From Lapidilactobacillus achengensis (GTDB taxonomy: Bacteria > Bacillota > Bacilli > Lactobacillales > Lactobacillaceae): a stretch of DNA of 64,000 nt. The notes beneath the pieces are model-generated. The model worked only from the letters and a program-made list of their open reading frames with translations. It did not search any database and was not told the DNA's origin. Below are positions 44,286-53,668 of the stretch, piece after piece. Every line of letters begins with the position of its first letter. The first letter of the stretch is position 1. The translations under genes and the position numbers were made by a program. The stretch is taken from the NCBI RefSeq assembly GCF_003946655.1, contig NZ_RHOV01000011.1, positions 1 through 64,000 on the forward strand, read 5' to 3'.

Positions 44286-47200
44286 TTAGTTTCGTTGGTC
44301 CCGACGTTTGCGGATGGTCAAGCCACCAACTAAGACAACTAGAGATAACAACGCCGTGCCAATGACTTGAAGGCGCCGTTGTTGCGTTTGGCGATCACCG
44401 GTTTGTGGCAGTGCTGATATCACTTGTTGTTTGACGGTCTTGCTCGCGCCGGTTTGGGGCAAGGCGATGTTCTCATCTTTGTCTAGTCCGCCAGGTTCTT
44501 CAGCGTCATCATCATTTGGGTTACCATGATCATCACCAGAATAATCGTGATTGCTGCCATTATCAGGGTTCACCGGCCGGCTAGGATTACCTGGATCTGC
44601 TGGGTCTGTGGGGTCAGTTGAATCAGTCGAGCCATCCGGTTTGCTTGGGTCAGTTGGATCGGTCGGCACTTCTGCATGGTTCAAAGTAATGGTTGACGCT
44701 GATTCAATACTTAATTCTCCTAGAGTTGTTTCAACGGTATCACCGCCACGATATTTCAGTGTTGCCGAATCATCAGTCATCTCGCTAACGGTCGGTTCTG
44801 AGGCCAGTGTGCCATTAGCGGTTAACGCCAAGTTTGTGTTGACCGCGGTTAAATTGTCGATGCTTGCAGCTGTTGGCATCGTAATGGCCGAAACCGTACT
44901 CGTTTGGCCCGCTTCATCGGTCTCTGTCTTCGTTATATTATCCGGTTCAGCCACATAATAGAAATAAAAGTAAGGATTGTTACCGATATTCGGCGAACTA
45001 CCCAAAAAATTATTGAAAAATTCGGTGATTGGATCTAGGGTCGTAAACGTATAATAACCACCAGGTCGGGCCGGGTTAGTGTTATCAGCATTTGTCCCCG
45101 GAACAAAGTAAGCCGCTAAATGATAAGTCTTACCATTGTCCACATAGGTCGACAGTAATTTTCGCCTAAAAACGCCCATCCATCGAGCTTTATCAGCTTC
45201 TTTTAGCTTGTAAATTGCATTGCCTTGTTCATCCTCAGTTTTTATTAAATCCGCTTTATTAATTATACCTAGATCGTTAGCGTCAAAAGTTTCCTGACCA
45301 ATGTTCAAATTAACTAAACCCTCTGCCAGATCTTTCTCATCAAAAGGCTGACTGGCAATACTCTCTAAGCTCGACCCGCCGATCATATAAATCCCTTGCG
45401 GAAAAAATCTCACCCCCCTGTCACTGGTTTTTGATACCGTACCATCCGTTGACAGTTGGGTCCCATTGCTCAAACTAGTCTGGGCCTTTTCATTTGCGTC
45501 TAGATCAGGGGCATTAGTTGCAATGGTATTCATCAGCTCGTCATAAGCATTTTGAAAAGTATCCAGTGACTCCTTAAACGCACTGATACTGCTAGTGACG
45601 GTGTTTACATCGGTGTAAGTTGACGCTACTAAACGATCTTTTTCGGTGACAGCATTATTATAAGCTGTAATACTTGCCAAATAGTTGTTCACCAAAGTCT
45701 CATAACTCTTGCCCGCGGTTTGATAAGCTGCGCCGGTCGTCGATAGTTGACTACCAATGGCCGCCAATTGCGTGGTCAATAAATTCCAAGCCCCAGTTTC
45801 AGCACCAGCGTCAGCAGTCACCTGCCAAACCGCTTGCGTATTATTGATACCCGTCACATAACCATTGATCTCATTGACTTTTTGTTGTAAAGCCCGTTCG
45901 GCATTTTTCACGGCGACTAAGGCGTTAGCGCCAGCCATCGTCTGGTTGTTAGCGGTGAATTGCGTTTGCAAACTGTCATTGAAGGCTGTCAAATCTGGCA
46001 AATCGCCGCGTGCGGCGTTTTGACCAGTATTGTAGGCATCTAACGCAGCTTGATAAGCGTCTAAGGCATTTTTATACGTAGTTTGGCTCGTTTGTAGGGC
46101 CACTGTCGAACCACTTAATGCCGTTTGGGCGGTGGTAACACTTTGGCCTAAAGTCCCCAAATCCGGTATGGCGATATCTTCAGCCGCCTTCTCTTTTACT
46201 GCGGCTAAATACGCCGTATAAGTCTTATTCCAAGCATCGACTGTCGCCTGCAAAGTTGCTAGTTTGGTACTCAATTCTTTGGCTGTGCTGGCTAATTCGT
46301 CAGCGTCTTTTTCATCGGCAGAAGTGGCCGCATCATAGGCTTTTTGAGCTTTGATCGTTGCAACAGAGGCATCTTGTACCGCCTTGGCCTCTTTGATTTT
46401 AGCAGTATCTGCGGCGGTGATACCTGACAAATCAATATCTTGTAACGTCTTCAAAGCTTCATTGTATTGGGTGACTGCCGTTTGCCAAGCCGTCAAATGC
46501 TTCGTCACTTGGTCAGCTTTACCAGCCGTATTATCGTAGGCATTCTTAGCTGCGGTATACGCCTCTTTTGCGTTCAAATAATTTTTCACATCTTCAAAGG
46601 CTTGGTCGCTAGGATTCTTACCATCATCGGTTTCGCCGTCAGCGTTGGTTTGAACAGTTGGAATTTTGGTTGTTGCATTCTCGTTCTCATTATAAGTGTC
46701 CACTGCTGCATTGTAAGCCGCTAAAGCTTCGTCATAAGCGGCTTTCAACTCAGTCAAGTTAGTAACGGTCGTAGTCGTATTAGATTTATCGATCGCATCG
46801 TTCAAAGCCACGGCCGCTGTCTTCAAAGCCGTTTGCGCCGCATTAACGCCAGTAGCATTGTCGTAATTGTCAAGATTGTTTTGTAAACCCGCCAATTGCT
46901 GCTCAACCTGTTCCTTGTAAGCTTTGACCAAGTTGTCATAGTCAGCGATCGTGTTGCCTTTGCCATCCTCGCCTTGGGTTACTTTATCGACAGCGTTGGG
47001 CTTGCTGACGATCAACGCATCAATGGCCTTTTGGTAGGCGGCTACGGTGGCGTCAGTATCTGTGACGGAACCAGTGAAAGCATCTGCCTTGGCTTTGAAA
47101 TCGTCCAAGGCGGCCTGCAACTTAGCCTGCCAGCCGTCGGTTTGTGTTAGCTTTTCGTCAGCCAATAATGCTTGCAGAACGGCTAAACTCTTGTTGGCGT

Positions 47201-47648
47201 CAGTAGCGGCCTTGTTTGCATTGTCCGTTTGGTCCTTGGCGTCAGTGTAGGTATTGTTCAAATCCTCCGCTTTAGTGGGTGTGGTGTTCGCATCCTCCGC
47301 GGCTGTTGGCGGTGTCTGTTCGCGGTCCGCGTTGTCATCAGCAACGCTCTTAGTTGTCGCATCGTCAATGTCATTATTGGTAGTCGTTGTGGTTTCCGGC
47401 GTGCCAAAAGAGAGCGAACCTGAATGATCAGTCGCTACTGCTTGATTCGTTTCAGTTGCTGTGATTGCCGACGGTGTCGCCACTGTGACAGTGGCCGCTT
47501 GCGCGTTTGTCGGTGTGATTGCCATGGACAGCCCTAAACTTAAGGCCGTAATGTTGGCGTAAACCCAGAATTTACCATCCTTATAAATTTTGTAACGTAA
47601 AACCGGTCGAACCCCCATGTTACTTTTTCTTCCGACTTGATTTTTCAA
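44286..47648 (-). CDS. LPQTG-anchored surface protein with KxYKxGKxW signal
   Basis: The 1120-residue protein starts with a KxYKxGKxW signal (KIYKDGKFW, 20-28) and an Ala-rich cleavage region. Residues about 45-120 are Thr/Asp-rich. About 120-720 is helical, made of diverged segments with AYxxAxxAY patterns, suggesting a long stalk. A globular part (about 740-960) has Gly/Phe/Tyr-rich sequence of no known fold. A PTDPTDP linker leads to two LPQTG motifs (1063, 1080), a membrane helix and RKRR tail. TTG 47648 is the start; ATG 47618 is an alternative. It is probably a sortase-linked adhesin. Confidence 0.9.
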   Translation of the reverse strand: MKNQVGRKSNMGVRPVLRYKIYKDGKFWVYANITALSLGLSMAITPTNAQAATVTVATPSAITATETNQAVATDHSGSLSFGTPETTTTTNNDIDDATTKSVADDNADREQTPPTAAEDANTTPTKAEDLNNTYTDAKDQTDNANKAATDANKSLAVLQALLADEKLTQTDGWQAKLQAALDDFKAKADAFTGSVTDTDATVAAYQKAIDALIVSKPNAVDKVTQGEDGKGNTIADYDNLVKAYKEQVEQQLAGLQNNLDNYDNATGVNAAQTALKTAAVALNDAIDKSNTTTTVTNLTELKAAYDEALAAYNAAVDTYNENENATTKIPTVQTNADGETDDGKNPSDQAFEDVKNYLNAKEAYTAAKNAYDNTAGKADQVTKHLTAWQTAVTQYNEALKTLQDIDLSGITAADTAKIKEAKAVQDASVATIKAQKAYDAATSADEKDADELASTAKELSTKLATLQATVDAWNKTYTAYLAAVKEKAAEDIAIPDLGTLGQSVTTAQTALSGSTVALQTSQTTYKNALDAYQAALDAYNTGQNAARGDLPDLTAFNDSLQTQFTANNQTMAGANALVAVKNAERALQQKVNEINGYVTGINNTQAVWQVTADAGAETGAWNLLTTQLAAIGSQLSTTGAAYQTAGKSYETLVNNYLASITAYNNAVTEKDRLVASTYTDVNTVTSSISAFKESLDTFQNAYDELMNTIATNAPDLDANEKAQTSLSNGTQLSTDGTVSKTSDRGVRFFPQGIYMIGGSSLESIASQPFDEKDLAEGLVNLNIGQETFDANDLGIINKADLIKTEDEQGNAIYKLKEADKARWMGVFRRKLLSTYVDNGKTYHLAAYFVPGTNADNTNPARPGGYYTFTTLDPITEFFNNFLGSSPNIGNNPYFYFYYVAEPDNITKTETDEAGQTSTVSAITMPTAASIDNLTAVNTNLALTANGTLASEPTVSEMTDDSATLKYRGGDTVETTLGELSIESASTITLNHAEVPTDPTDPSKPDGSTDSTDPTDPADPGNPSRPVNPDNGSNHDYSGDDHGNPNDDDAEEPGGLDKDENIALPQTGASKTVKQQVISALPQTGDRQTQQRRLQVIGTALLSLVVLVGGLTIRKRRDQRN

Positions 47649-48032
47649 AGTAACCCCCCCAGTTCCTTGAAATGAAGTTAGATCAGAAATTATCTGGACA
47701 TACTATCTACATAATATACTGCTAATATATCATAAATAATGCAAACTGCAAAAATATAAGTCTTATTATGTCCAAATAAAGCGACGTCTGTGCTCTTTCA
47801 GGAGGGATTCGCTGGATCGTCGCGCACAGGGTCAGAAGAAACCGAGTAGAGCTGTTCGGAAGGGCGGAGAAGTTACTGTGAGTCTGTAGTTGGGAGTGGG
47901 AGACTCGCTGGATTGTGGTCGTTATTATCGCGGTGAAGCTAGCCAAAAAAAGCACCACCACATTCAGTCAGTTGATCGTCAAACGACAGTGACTAAATGC
48001 GGCGATGCTTTTCAGTTTTTGTATTTTTAGAT
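47649..48032. other. Gap upstream of the surface-protein gene
   Basis: AT-rich near 47690-47780, where the surface-protein promoter must lie. Apart from a terminator at the right end I see no gene; a 79-codon minus-strand frame lacks support. Confidence 0.45.
47945..48013 (-). terminator. Terminator of the EAL gene
   Basis: On the minus strand a long interrupted stem, GCATCGCCGCATT with AATGTGGTGGTGC and AGTCA/TGACT inside, is followed by seven Ts. Confidence 0.75.
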
Positions 48033-48680
48033 TTAAACGAGACTAGGACGACCGTACAGATAGCCCTGATGGATGTTGATGCCAAATTCGTGGGCCAACA
48101 TCTGGTCGCGCTCATCTTCGACACCTTCGATGACCACATCCAAGCGATATTCGTAAGCTTGCTTCGACCAGAATTTCAAATATTCTGGAATCCGCTCGCC
48201 ATCACCGCTTTCGCGCAAATTCTGCATGGCCAGTTTGATCTGGTCAACATAAGGCAGGAAATGCTTGATATTCTCGTAAGTATTCGAGCCAGTGCCCACA
48301 TCATCCAGCACCAAACCGATGCCATACTGATGCAAGGTCAAGCTCAATTCCTTGACCTGTTGCAAGGTAGGCGCCTCCGTTAGCTCAATCATTAAAGCCG
48401 CCGGATCGATCCGTTTCTTCAAGGCGATCAACGAACCCAAAGTTAGGGGGTTGTTGACTTGATCAAGGTTGATATTGAACGCGAGCACCCGATGGTTGAC
48501 CGCCGTTTTCAGCTGATTAACCGTTGTTTCCAACATTCGTGTTTGCTCCTGGATCGAAACATCATTGAAGTCTTTAGGCAAATGCCAGATATTACAATCC
48601 TTCTGGCGTAACAGCACTTCATAACCATATACGGAATTATCTCTTGCATTGATTTGTGGCTGGGCAAAAAACCGATACAT
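48033..48680 (-). CDS. Stand-alone EAL-domain c-di-GMP phosphodiesterase
   Basis: The 215-residue protein consists of one EAL domain and nothing else. Catalytic features are kept: Glu21 in YGYEVLLR (EVL replacing EAL), FNINL, IELTEAP, LDDVGTG with both Asp, DQIKLA with the Lys, VIEGVED, and QGYLYGRP. It should hydrolyse c-di-GMP to pGpG, opposing the two cyclases at 4-6.6 kb. ATG 48680 follows GGAGG by 7 bp; the upstream in-frame TTG is not needed. It is monocistronic. Confidence 0.9.
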   Translation of the reverse strand: MYRFFAQPQINARDNSVYGYEVLLRQKDCNIWHLPKDFNDVSIQEQTRMLETTVNQLKTAVNHRVLAFNINLDQVNNPLTLGSLIALKKRIDPAALMIELTEAPTLQQVKELSLTLHQYGIGLVLDDVGTGSNTYENIKHFLPYVDQIKLAMQNLRESGDGERIPEYLKFWSKQAYEYRLDVVIEGVEDERDQMLAHEFGINIHQGYLYGRPSLV

Positions 48681-48927
48681 CAAATCGCCTCCTCAGTCTT
48701 GGATTTGGTAGGGTCTACTTTGTAAAGTGGCAACATCTACTGTCCATTCTAGTTCATCCGCAATTAAACCGCAATTGAATTGCATGTTTATTCGTGGAAT
48801 GATCTCGTCATTAAGTTTAATAAGTTTGTCCTAAATTATTTGAAAAAAACCTGCCCGATTCTTCATTTCGCGTCGAACTTGGCGATGCCGACCCGACTGT
48901 TTTGGAACTTTGTTGCAATCTATAAGT

Positions 48928-48956
48928 ATATTAGTTGAAACGATTTATTAAGTCAA
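48928..48956 (-). promoter_or_regulatory. Promoter of the EAL gene
   Basis: On the minus strand TTGACT (48956-48951) and TAATAT (48933-48928) are 17 bp apart, predicting a leader of about 240 nt. Confidence 0.55.
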
Positions 48957-49317
48957 TCACGAAATCGAACAAAATGAACAATAAAGCGATTTAATTCGAT
49001 TTATTTTTTTGGATCATTAGATTTAGTCTGAGTAAGCGCTTTTGTTACGCTAATCACTTGGTCACCATAAATCCAGCGATACCATGCCCATTTGTGGAAG
49101 CGGTCTAGACAGAAACGACATCTGTTTTTTCGATGATTTGGCGGATGACTAAAGAACTGGTTAACTGTGACCATTAATGTTTTCTAATTGGTCTGGACAT
49201 TTTTTGACCTTAGTCTGCTCGATGAGTTCTTGTGGCAGACACTCTTAAGTTCGCAATTGCGCGCTTCTTTCCCGGGATGCTTGAAAGTCGATTTCGCGGT
49301 GGCTTGTCTAAATACAA
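48957..49317. other. Gap between the EAL and hflX genes
   Basis: I see no gene, repeat copy or clear regulatory site. A minus-strand frame at 49184-49438 overlaps the hflX terminator and end, and lacks a ribosome site. Confidence 0.5.
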
Positions 49318-49354
49318 AACCACCCGAATCAAAAGACACTTGATTCGGGTGGTT
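49318..49354 (-). terminator. Terminator of hflX
   Basis: A perfect 15-bp stem AACCACCCGAATCAA with its complement and a 7-nt loop, followed on the minus strand by TTGTATTT, 50 bp after the stop. Confidence 0.8.
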
Positions 49355-49403
49355 GCAACTGGCACACATTGATTTAGTGGGCATCAACCTGGGTGCGCTG
49401 AGC

Positions 49404-50702
49404 TTACGGCTGAACAGGGTCAACTTGAAAAGCTGCATATTCTTTCAATTGCTGGGGCGACAAAGTGACGTTCAACTGAGTGCCGGTTTCCGTGTAGTCC
49501 TTCTGGTGAACGTTGGCGCTGGCTTCAAGTTCGGCCACATCCTTGGCGCGGTCGAAAGGTAGCAATAAATTGACGGTCTTATAATCGGCGAAGATGATCG
49601 AGGTGATCAATTTAGCTAACAATTTGATGGAGTCGGGATCTTTGGCAGAGTAAGTAATATCATGACCATCCAGTTCAGGAAACTTGGTGTCACCTTTAAG
49701 ATCGGCCTTGTTGAAGGCATAAATCATGGGAATATCGCTGATGCCAATTTCTTGCAGGGTTTGGGCCGTGGTCACCATCATTTCCCGATAGTTCGGGTCG
49801 GAATAATCCACGACTTGGATCAACAGGTCCGCTTGGGCCGCTTCGGCCAAGGTGGTTTTGAACGATTCAATCAAGTTGTGGGGCAAGTCGCTAACGAAGC
49901 CGACCGTGTCACTCATGAGAAAGCGCTGATTCGTTGGTAATTGGATTTCGCGCACGCTGGTGTCCAAGGTGGCGAACAGCATGTTTTTCTCGAATACTTG
50001 CTTCTTGCTGCCAGCTACCCCGGAGAAAACTTCCAGTAGCTGGTTCAAAGTCGTTGACTTGCCGGCGTTGGTATAACCGACCAAGGCCACTTGCGGCAAG
50101 GCGCTATTACGCCGTCGCTCGCGCTTGGTTTGTTCTGTTTTCGTCATGGCTGCCAGCTGTTGTTTCAAGTCGCTGATCCGCTTACGGATCGTCCGCCGAT
50201 TCAATTCGGATTTCGTTTCCCCAGCGCCACGGTTCATTAAACCGCCGCCGCCGCGTTGCTGGTCCAAAGTGTTGGCTGAGGGATGGATCCGCGGTAAAGC
50301 ATATTGCAGCCGCGCGATTTCCACCTGTGCCTTGGCTTCACGCGTATGGGCCCGATCCGCGAAAATCTCCAAGATCAATTCCGTCCGATCAATAAAATGT
50401 AGTCCGGTGCGTTTCTCCAAATTGGCCAATTGCGAAGGCGATAGCTCATCATTGATGATGATCGTGCCCACGTCCAAACCTTGCGCCAATTCTTTGATTT
50501 CATTGACCTTGCCGGAGCCGAAGTAAGTTGCCGCGTCCACCCGGTCTAAATTCTGGGTGACCCGGTCGATTACCTCAAGATTATCGGCTCGCGCCAATTC
50601 GGTCAATTCGGTCATTGTGTATTCAAAGCTAGCCTTGCCGTGGCTCAGGCCGCCAATAATTACCCGCTCACGGGTAGGGATCGTTTGATAAGTTTCAGTC
50701 AT
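49404..50702 (-). CDS. hflX: Ribosome-associated GTPase HflX
   Basis: The 432-residue GTPase has the HflX N-terminal domain (FGSGKVNEIKELA), the glycine-rich linker GGGGLMNRGAGETKSE and a G domain: G1 GYTNAGKST, G3 DTVGF, G4 NKAD. HflX splits stalled 70S ribosomes; some Gram-positive forms confer macrolide/lincosamide resistance. ATG 50702 follows AGGAGG by 9 bp; the longer open frame to 50783 crosses a terminator. The upstream leader ORF and terminator suggest control by ribosome stalling. Confidence 0.94.
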   Translation of the reverse strand: MTETYQTIPTRERVIIGGLSHGKASFEYTMTELTELARADNLEVIDRVTQNLDRVDAATYFGSGKVNEIKELAQGLDVGTIIINDELSPSQLANLEKRTGLHFIDRTELILEIFADRAHTREAKAQVEIARLQYALPRIHPSANTLDQQRGGGGLMNRGAGETKSELNRRTIRKRISDLKQQLAAMTKTEQTKRERRRNSALPQVALVGYTNAGKSTTLNQLLEVFSGVAGSKKQVFEKNMLFATLDTSVREIQLPTNQRFLMSDTVGFVSDLPHNLIESFKTTLAEAAQADLLIQVVDYSDPNYREMMVTTAQTLQEIGISDIPMIYAFNKADLKGDTKFPELDGHDITYSAKDPDSIKLLAKLITSIIFADYKTVNLLLPFDRAKDVAELEASANVHQKDYTETGTQLNVTLSPQQLKEYAAFQVDPVQP

Positions 50703-50765
50703 AAAGCAATACCTCCTAGTTAAAGATAAGCATCTAGGCGAGGTTGACAGTCGGATTTTGGGCAT

Positions 50766-50790
50766 AAAAAAGAGCCGACTCAAGCGGCTC
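50766..50790 (-). terminator. Leader terminator (attenuator) of hflX
   Basis: On the minus strand GAGCCG/CGGCTC with a 7-nt loop is followed by six Ts, 64 bp upstream of the hflX start and downstream of a small leader ORF. Premature termination here would limit hflX expression. Confidence 0.75.
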
Positions 50791-50848
50791 CGGTAATTTT
50801 ATCAATCAAAATAAAAGACCAAGGAACTGTCATCAATCGTGTGAATGC

Positions 50849-50899
50849 TTATTTAGTTGTGTTCGAGTTAAGTTGTTTTGGGGCGATTCTCAAACGCAT
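50849..50899 (-). CDS. Putative 16-aa leader peptide of hflX
   Basis: A short frame reads MRLRIAPKQLNSNTTK and stops about 60 nt before the attenuator stem. AAAGGA lies 9 nt before its ATG. The ribosome-site region AGGACTGTCA (50912-50903) can pair with TGACAGTTCCT (50832-50822) downstream of the ORF with one bulge. A ribosome on the leader would disrupt that pairing. The role in antibiotic- or stalling-dependent antitermination is inference. Confidence 0.5.
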   Translation of the reverse strand: MRLRIAPKQLNSNTTK

Positions 50900-51024
50900 T
50901 CTTGACAGTCCTTTCTTTTATAGATAAGTTCATCTTAACACGATTGTCCACCAGCGTAAAGCAGAAAAAACTGGTTGTCTTTGGCAGTGGGTGCTTGCTT
51001 GGGCTGAGGTGGGTTGTTCTGCAG

Positions 51025-51981
51025 ACAAAAGTAATGTGTCCGCAGCTTGCGCTGCGAAATTCGGGGTGAGCTCGCTGTGGGCGCTGTTTTGAGCCAATCC
51101 GCAAAGTACGCGGCTTGTCTCAAAATCAGGCCTTGTCCTAAGCGGCAAAGCCGCCAAACGTGTTCGCCGACCTAGCTTTTTCCGCTTAGCTACGCAACTA
51201 TTCCGGAGGCAAAGCCCAGCCTCCAAAATAGTTGCTAGGCTAATGCTCAGAAGCTACCCAGGTCGGCTCACACTCTCAACCATTTCACGGCGATCTCACC
51301 CCGAATTTCTCCGCTCCAGCCGCTCAACGTTATAACAGACGTTTGAGCGCTCACGCCGGCTGACAAGCTATGGCAAATTGATGGGGAACCACACAATTGA
51401 CGACCGTGGTTAGTGGTCACCAGCTTAAAATTGGTGACACCAGGACAGTCTGTCTGATGAACTGAGGCAAGTTCTTGATGAATCAGTTGAGTCGGGTAGT
51501 TTCCGGCCATAATTTAATTAAATGAGTGAGATGTGCTGTTAGACCACCTAAATATCCAGACTGATTAATTCGTATCGGTTAATATTGCCGTACCATCAAA
51601 AAAAGATGGGATTGTTTTGACCTCTAGCTCGCAAAAGCACTTCGTCAAATCCTTCGCTTTGATTGCAAATAGGCTCAATTCTGCCTAGCAACCAGCTCCG
51701 CCCATGCGAAAATCCACGATTTACTAATCCTAATCAGTTGGTATTGCCGTACCATCAAAAAAAGATGGGATTGTTTTGACCTCTAGCTCGCAAAACCACT
51801 TCGTCAAATCCTGCGCTTCGATTGCAGATAAGCTCAATTCTGCCTAGCAACCGCCTCAGGACGTGTGGCTCAGCGGTGAGATTATTCTTAGCGATTTATC
51901 GCTTAGAATAAGGCTCGATTTGAAGACAAGCCGCTGGGCTTGCGGATTGGCTTCAAACGATGCCCCTGTAATTAAGCACCG
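51025..51981 (-). repeat. Long composite hairpin repeat, copy 7
   Basis: A reverse copy holds module B with a short repeat inserted at the same place as in copy 5, a spacer, then two tandem spacer/A-right-end fragments (about 51590-51690 and 51733-51850, near-identical), then a truncated module A with the TTATTCT hairpin. The left end stops at an ATTACAGGGG variant of the terminus. It fills the divergent gap between hflX and the NADH oxidase gene. Confidence 0.88.
51155..51279 (-). repeat. Short hairpin repeat, copy 5 (nested)
   Basis: A reverse member of the 125-bp family lies in module B of long repeat copy 7, with the same junctions as in copy 5 (GCCGCC|AAACG and TCTCAACCATTTCAC, read in this orientation). 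The two host-plus-insert composites must share one insertion event or have exchanged it. Confidence 0.88.
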
Positions 51982-52035
51982 AGCTTCGAATAGAGGTCGC
52001 CACCGAAATACCCACAAACGATCCAAGTAGGAAAG

Positions 52036-52064
52036 TTGCATCGCCGGAATAAGAACCCTATACT
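52036..52064 (+). promoter_or_regulatory. Promoter of the NADH oxidase gene
   Basis: TTGCAT (52036-52041) and TATACT (52059-52064) are separated by 17 bp, 60 bp before the start codon and just outside the long repeat. Confidence 0.7.
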
Positions 52065-52123
52065 GGAGACGTACAGTTTAGAATCGTTAAAATCTGGCAA
52101 GAATCCTTAGGAGGTTTGTTTTA

Positions 52124-53491
52124 ATGACTAAAAAAGTTGTTATTGTCGGTGCATCCCATGGTGGGCACCAATCGATTTTGGAATTATTGAACCGCTATGA
52201 TGATGTGGAAATCACATTATTTGAGGCGGGCGATTTTATTTCGTTTATGTCTTGTGGCATGGAACTGTATCTGGAGAACAAAGTCACTGACGTTCATGAT
52301 GTGCGCAATTTCAGCCCAGAAAGTTTCCCTGAAAATAACGTGCATATTCTAAGCAATCATTTGGTCACGGCGATCAACACCACAGATAAAACCGTGACCG
52401 TCGTTGATCAAAAGACGCAGGCGACCACAACCGTTCCTTATGATAAATTGATTTTAAGCTCTGGGGTCACACCGAAATCGTTGCCGGTTCCTGGCGCTGA
52501 TTTGCAGAATGTTTACTTGATGCGCGGCTTGGATTGGGCGACGAAGATCAAGGCTAAGTTGGAAGATCCCGCAGTTAAGCATGTGACAGTCGTTGGCGCC
52601 GGTTATATTGGGATCGAAGCAGCTGAAGCCAGTCGCAAGGCGGGTAAATCGGTCACGTTGCTGGATGTGATCGAGCGGCCATTAGGGGCTTATTTGGATC
52701 ACGAAATGACTGATATTTTGGCGAAGCACTTGGATGAAAAAGGTGTTCAGGTGATCACGGGCGCCAAGATCCAGGCCTATCTGGGCACAGACCATGTGAC
52801 GGCTGTGCAAACGGACAACGAAGAGATCGCCACCGATTTGGTGATCCAAGCAGCTGGGGTTCAACCGAATACCGCTTGGTTGCAGGGCACGGTTGCTCTG
52901 GATAGCCGGGGTTGGATCAAGACCGATGAGTATCTGCGCACTAATGTTCCCGATGTTTATGCGATCGGCGATGCGGTGCTGGCGTATTCGATCCCCGCGG
53001 CGCAACCAATGCCGATTGCTTTAGCGACGGTCGTTCGCCGGGAAGCCCGCTATTTGATTCGCCACCTTTTTGAGAAAATCCCTAGCGCGCCGTTCAAGGG
53101 TGTGGTGGGCTCTTCGGCTTTGAGTGTGTTCGATTACCATTTCGCGACTAGTGGGTTAAACACCACAACGGCGGCTAAGGCCGGGGTTGCGGTCAAAACA
53201 TCCTTCTACCAAGATTGGTTACGGCCGGCGTATGTGCCAGTGGGACCAGACAATCCGGAAGTTTATGTTCAATTGTTGTTTGATCCAACCAGCCATCGTC
53301 TGCTGGGCGGCGCCGTTTTATCAACTTACGATATTACCGCCCAAGGCAATGTTTTAGCGTTGGCGATTCAGCAGGGCTTACGCCTCGAAGACTTGGCTGA
53401 GGCAGATTTCTTCTTCCAACCAGGCTTCGATCGCCAATGGAGTTTGTTGAATTTAGCCGCGCAACACGCGTTAGGCGAGCACAAGTTCTAG
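52124..53491 (+). CDS. nox: NADH oxidase, water-forming type
   Basis: The 455-residue flavoprotein belongs to the NADH oxidase/CoA-disulfide reductase group. The FAD motif is VVIVGASHGGHQ, the redox-active Cys44 is in SFMSCGMELY, the NAD motif is VVGAGYIGIEAAEA and a second FAD motif reads YAIGDAVLAYS. It reduces O2 to water using NADH, regenerating NAD+ and protecting against oxygen. AGGAGG precedes the ATG. It is monocistronic, between a repeat and a terminator. Confidence 0.92.
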   Translation: MTKKVVIVGASHGGHQSILELLNRYDDVEITLFEAGDFISFMSCGMELYLENKVTDVHDVRNFSPESFPENNVHILSNHLVTAINTTDKTVTVVDQKTQATTTVPYDKLILSSGVTPKSLPVPGADLQNVYLMRGLDWATKIKAKLEDPAVKHVTVVGAGYIGIEAAEASRKAGKSVTLLDVIERPLGAYLDHEMTDILAKHLDEKGVQVITGAKIQAYLGTDHVTAVQTDNEEIATDLVIQAAGVQPNTAWLQGTVALDSRGWIKTDEYLRTNVPDVYAIGDAVLAYSIPAAQPMPIALATVVRREARYLIRHLFEKIPSAPFKGVVGSSALSVFDYHFATSGLNTTTAAKAGVAVKTSFYQDWLRPAYVPVGPDNPEVYVQLLFDPTSHRLLGGAVLSTYDITAQGNVLALAIQQGLRLEDLAEADFFFQPGFDRQWSLLNLAAQHALGEHKF

Positions 53492-53520
53492 TCGCTCAAA
53501 ACAAATGATTTGAATAAAAG

Positions 53521-53567
53521 AAGACCAACATCGCAAAGCACGCGCCGCTGCGAGGTTGGTCTTTTTT
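53521..53567 (+). terminator. Terminator of nox
   Basis: AAGACCAAC/GTTGGTCTT with TCGC/GCGA inside, then six Ts. Confidence 0.85.
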
Positions 53568-53668
53568 GCTGGCTTTTGGCTGAAGTGGGTCGGGAAAATG
53601 TTCGGGCGCTGGTTTCCCAGATGGTATGGGCAAATGGCCTAGGAAGATCCGGTCTAGTGAGAGTCAAT

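Noticed and set aside
49184-49438. Minus-strand frame after hflX
   Set aside because: It overlaps the hflX end and its terminator and has no ribosome site.
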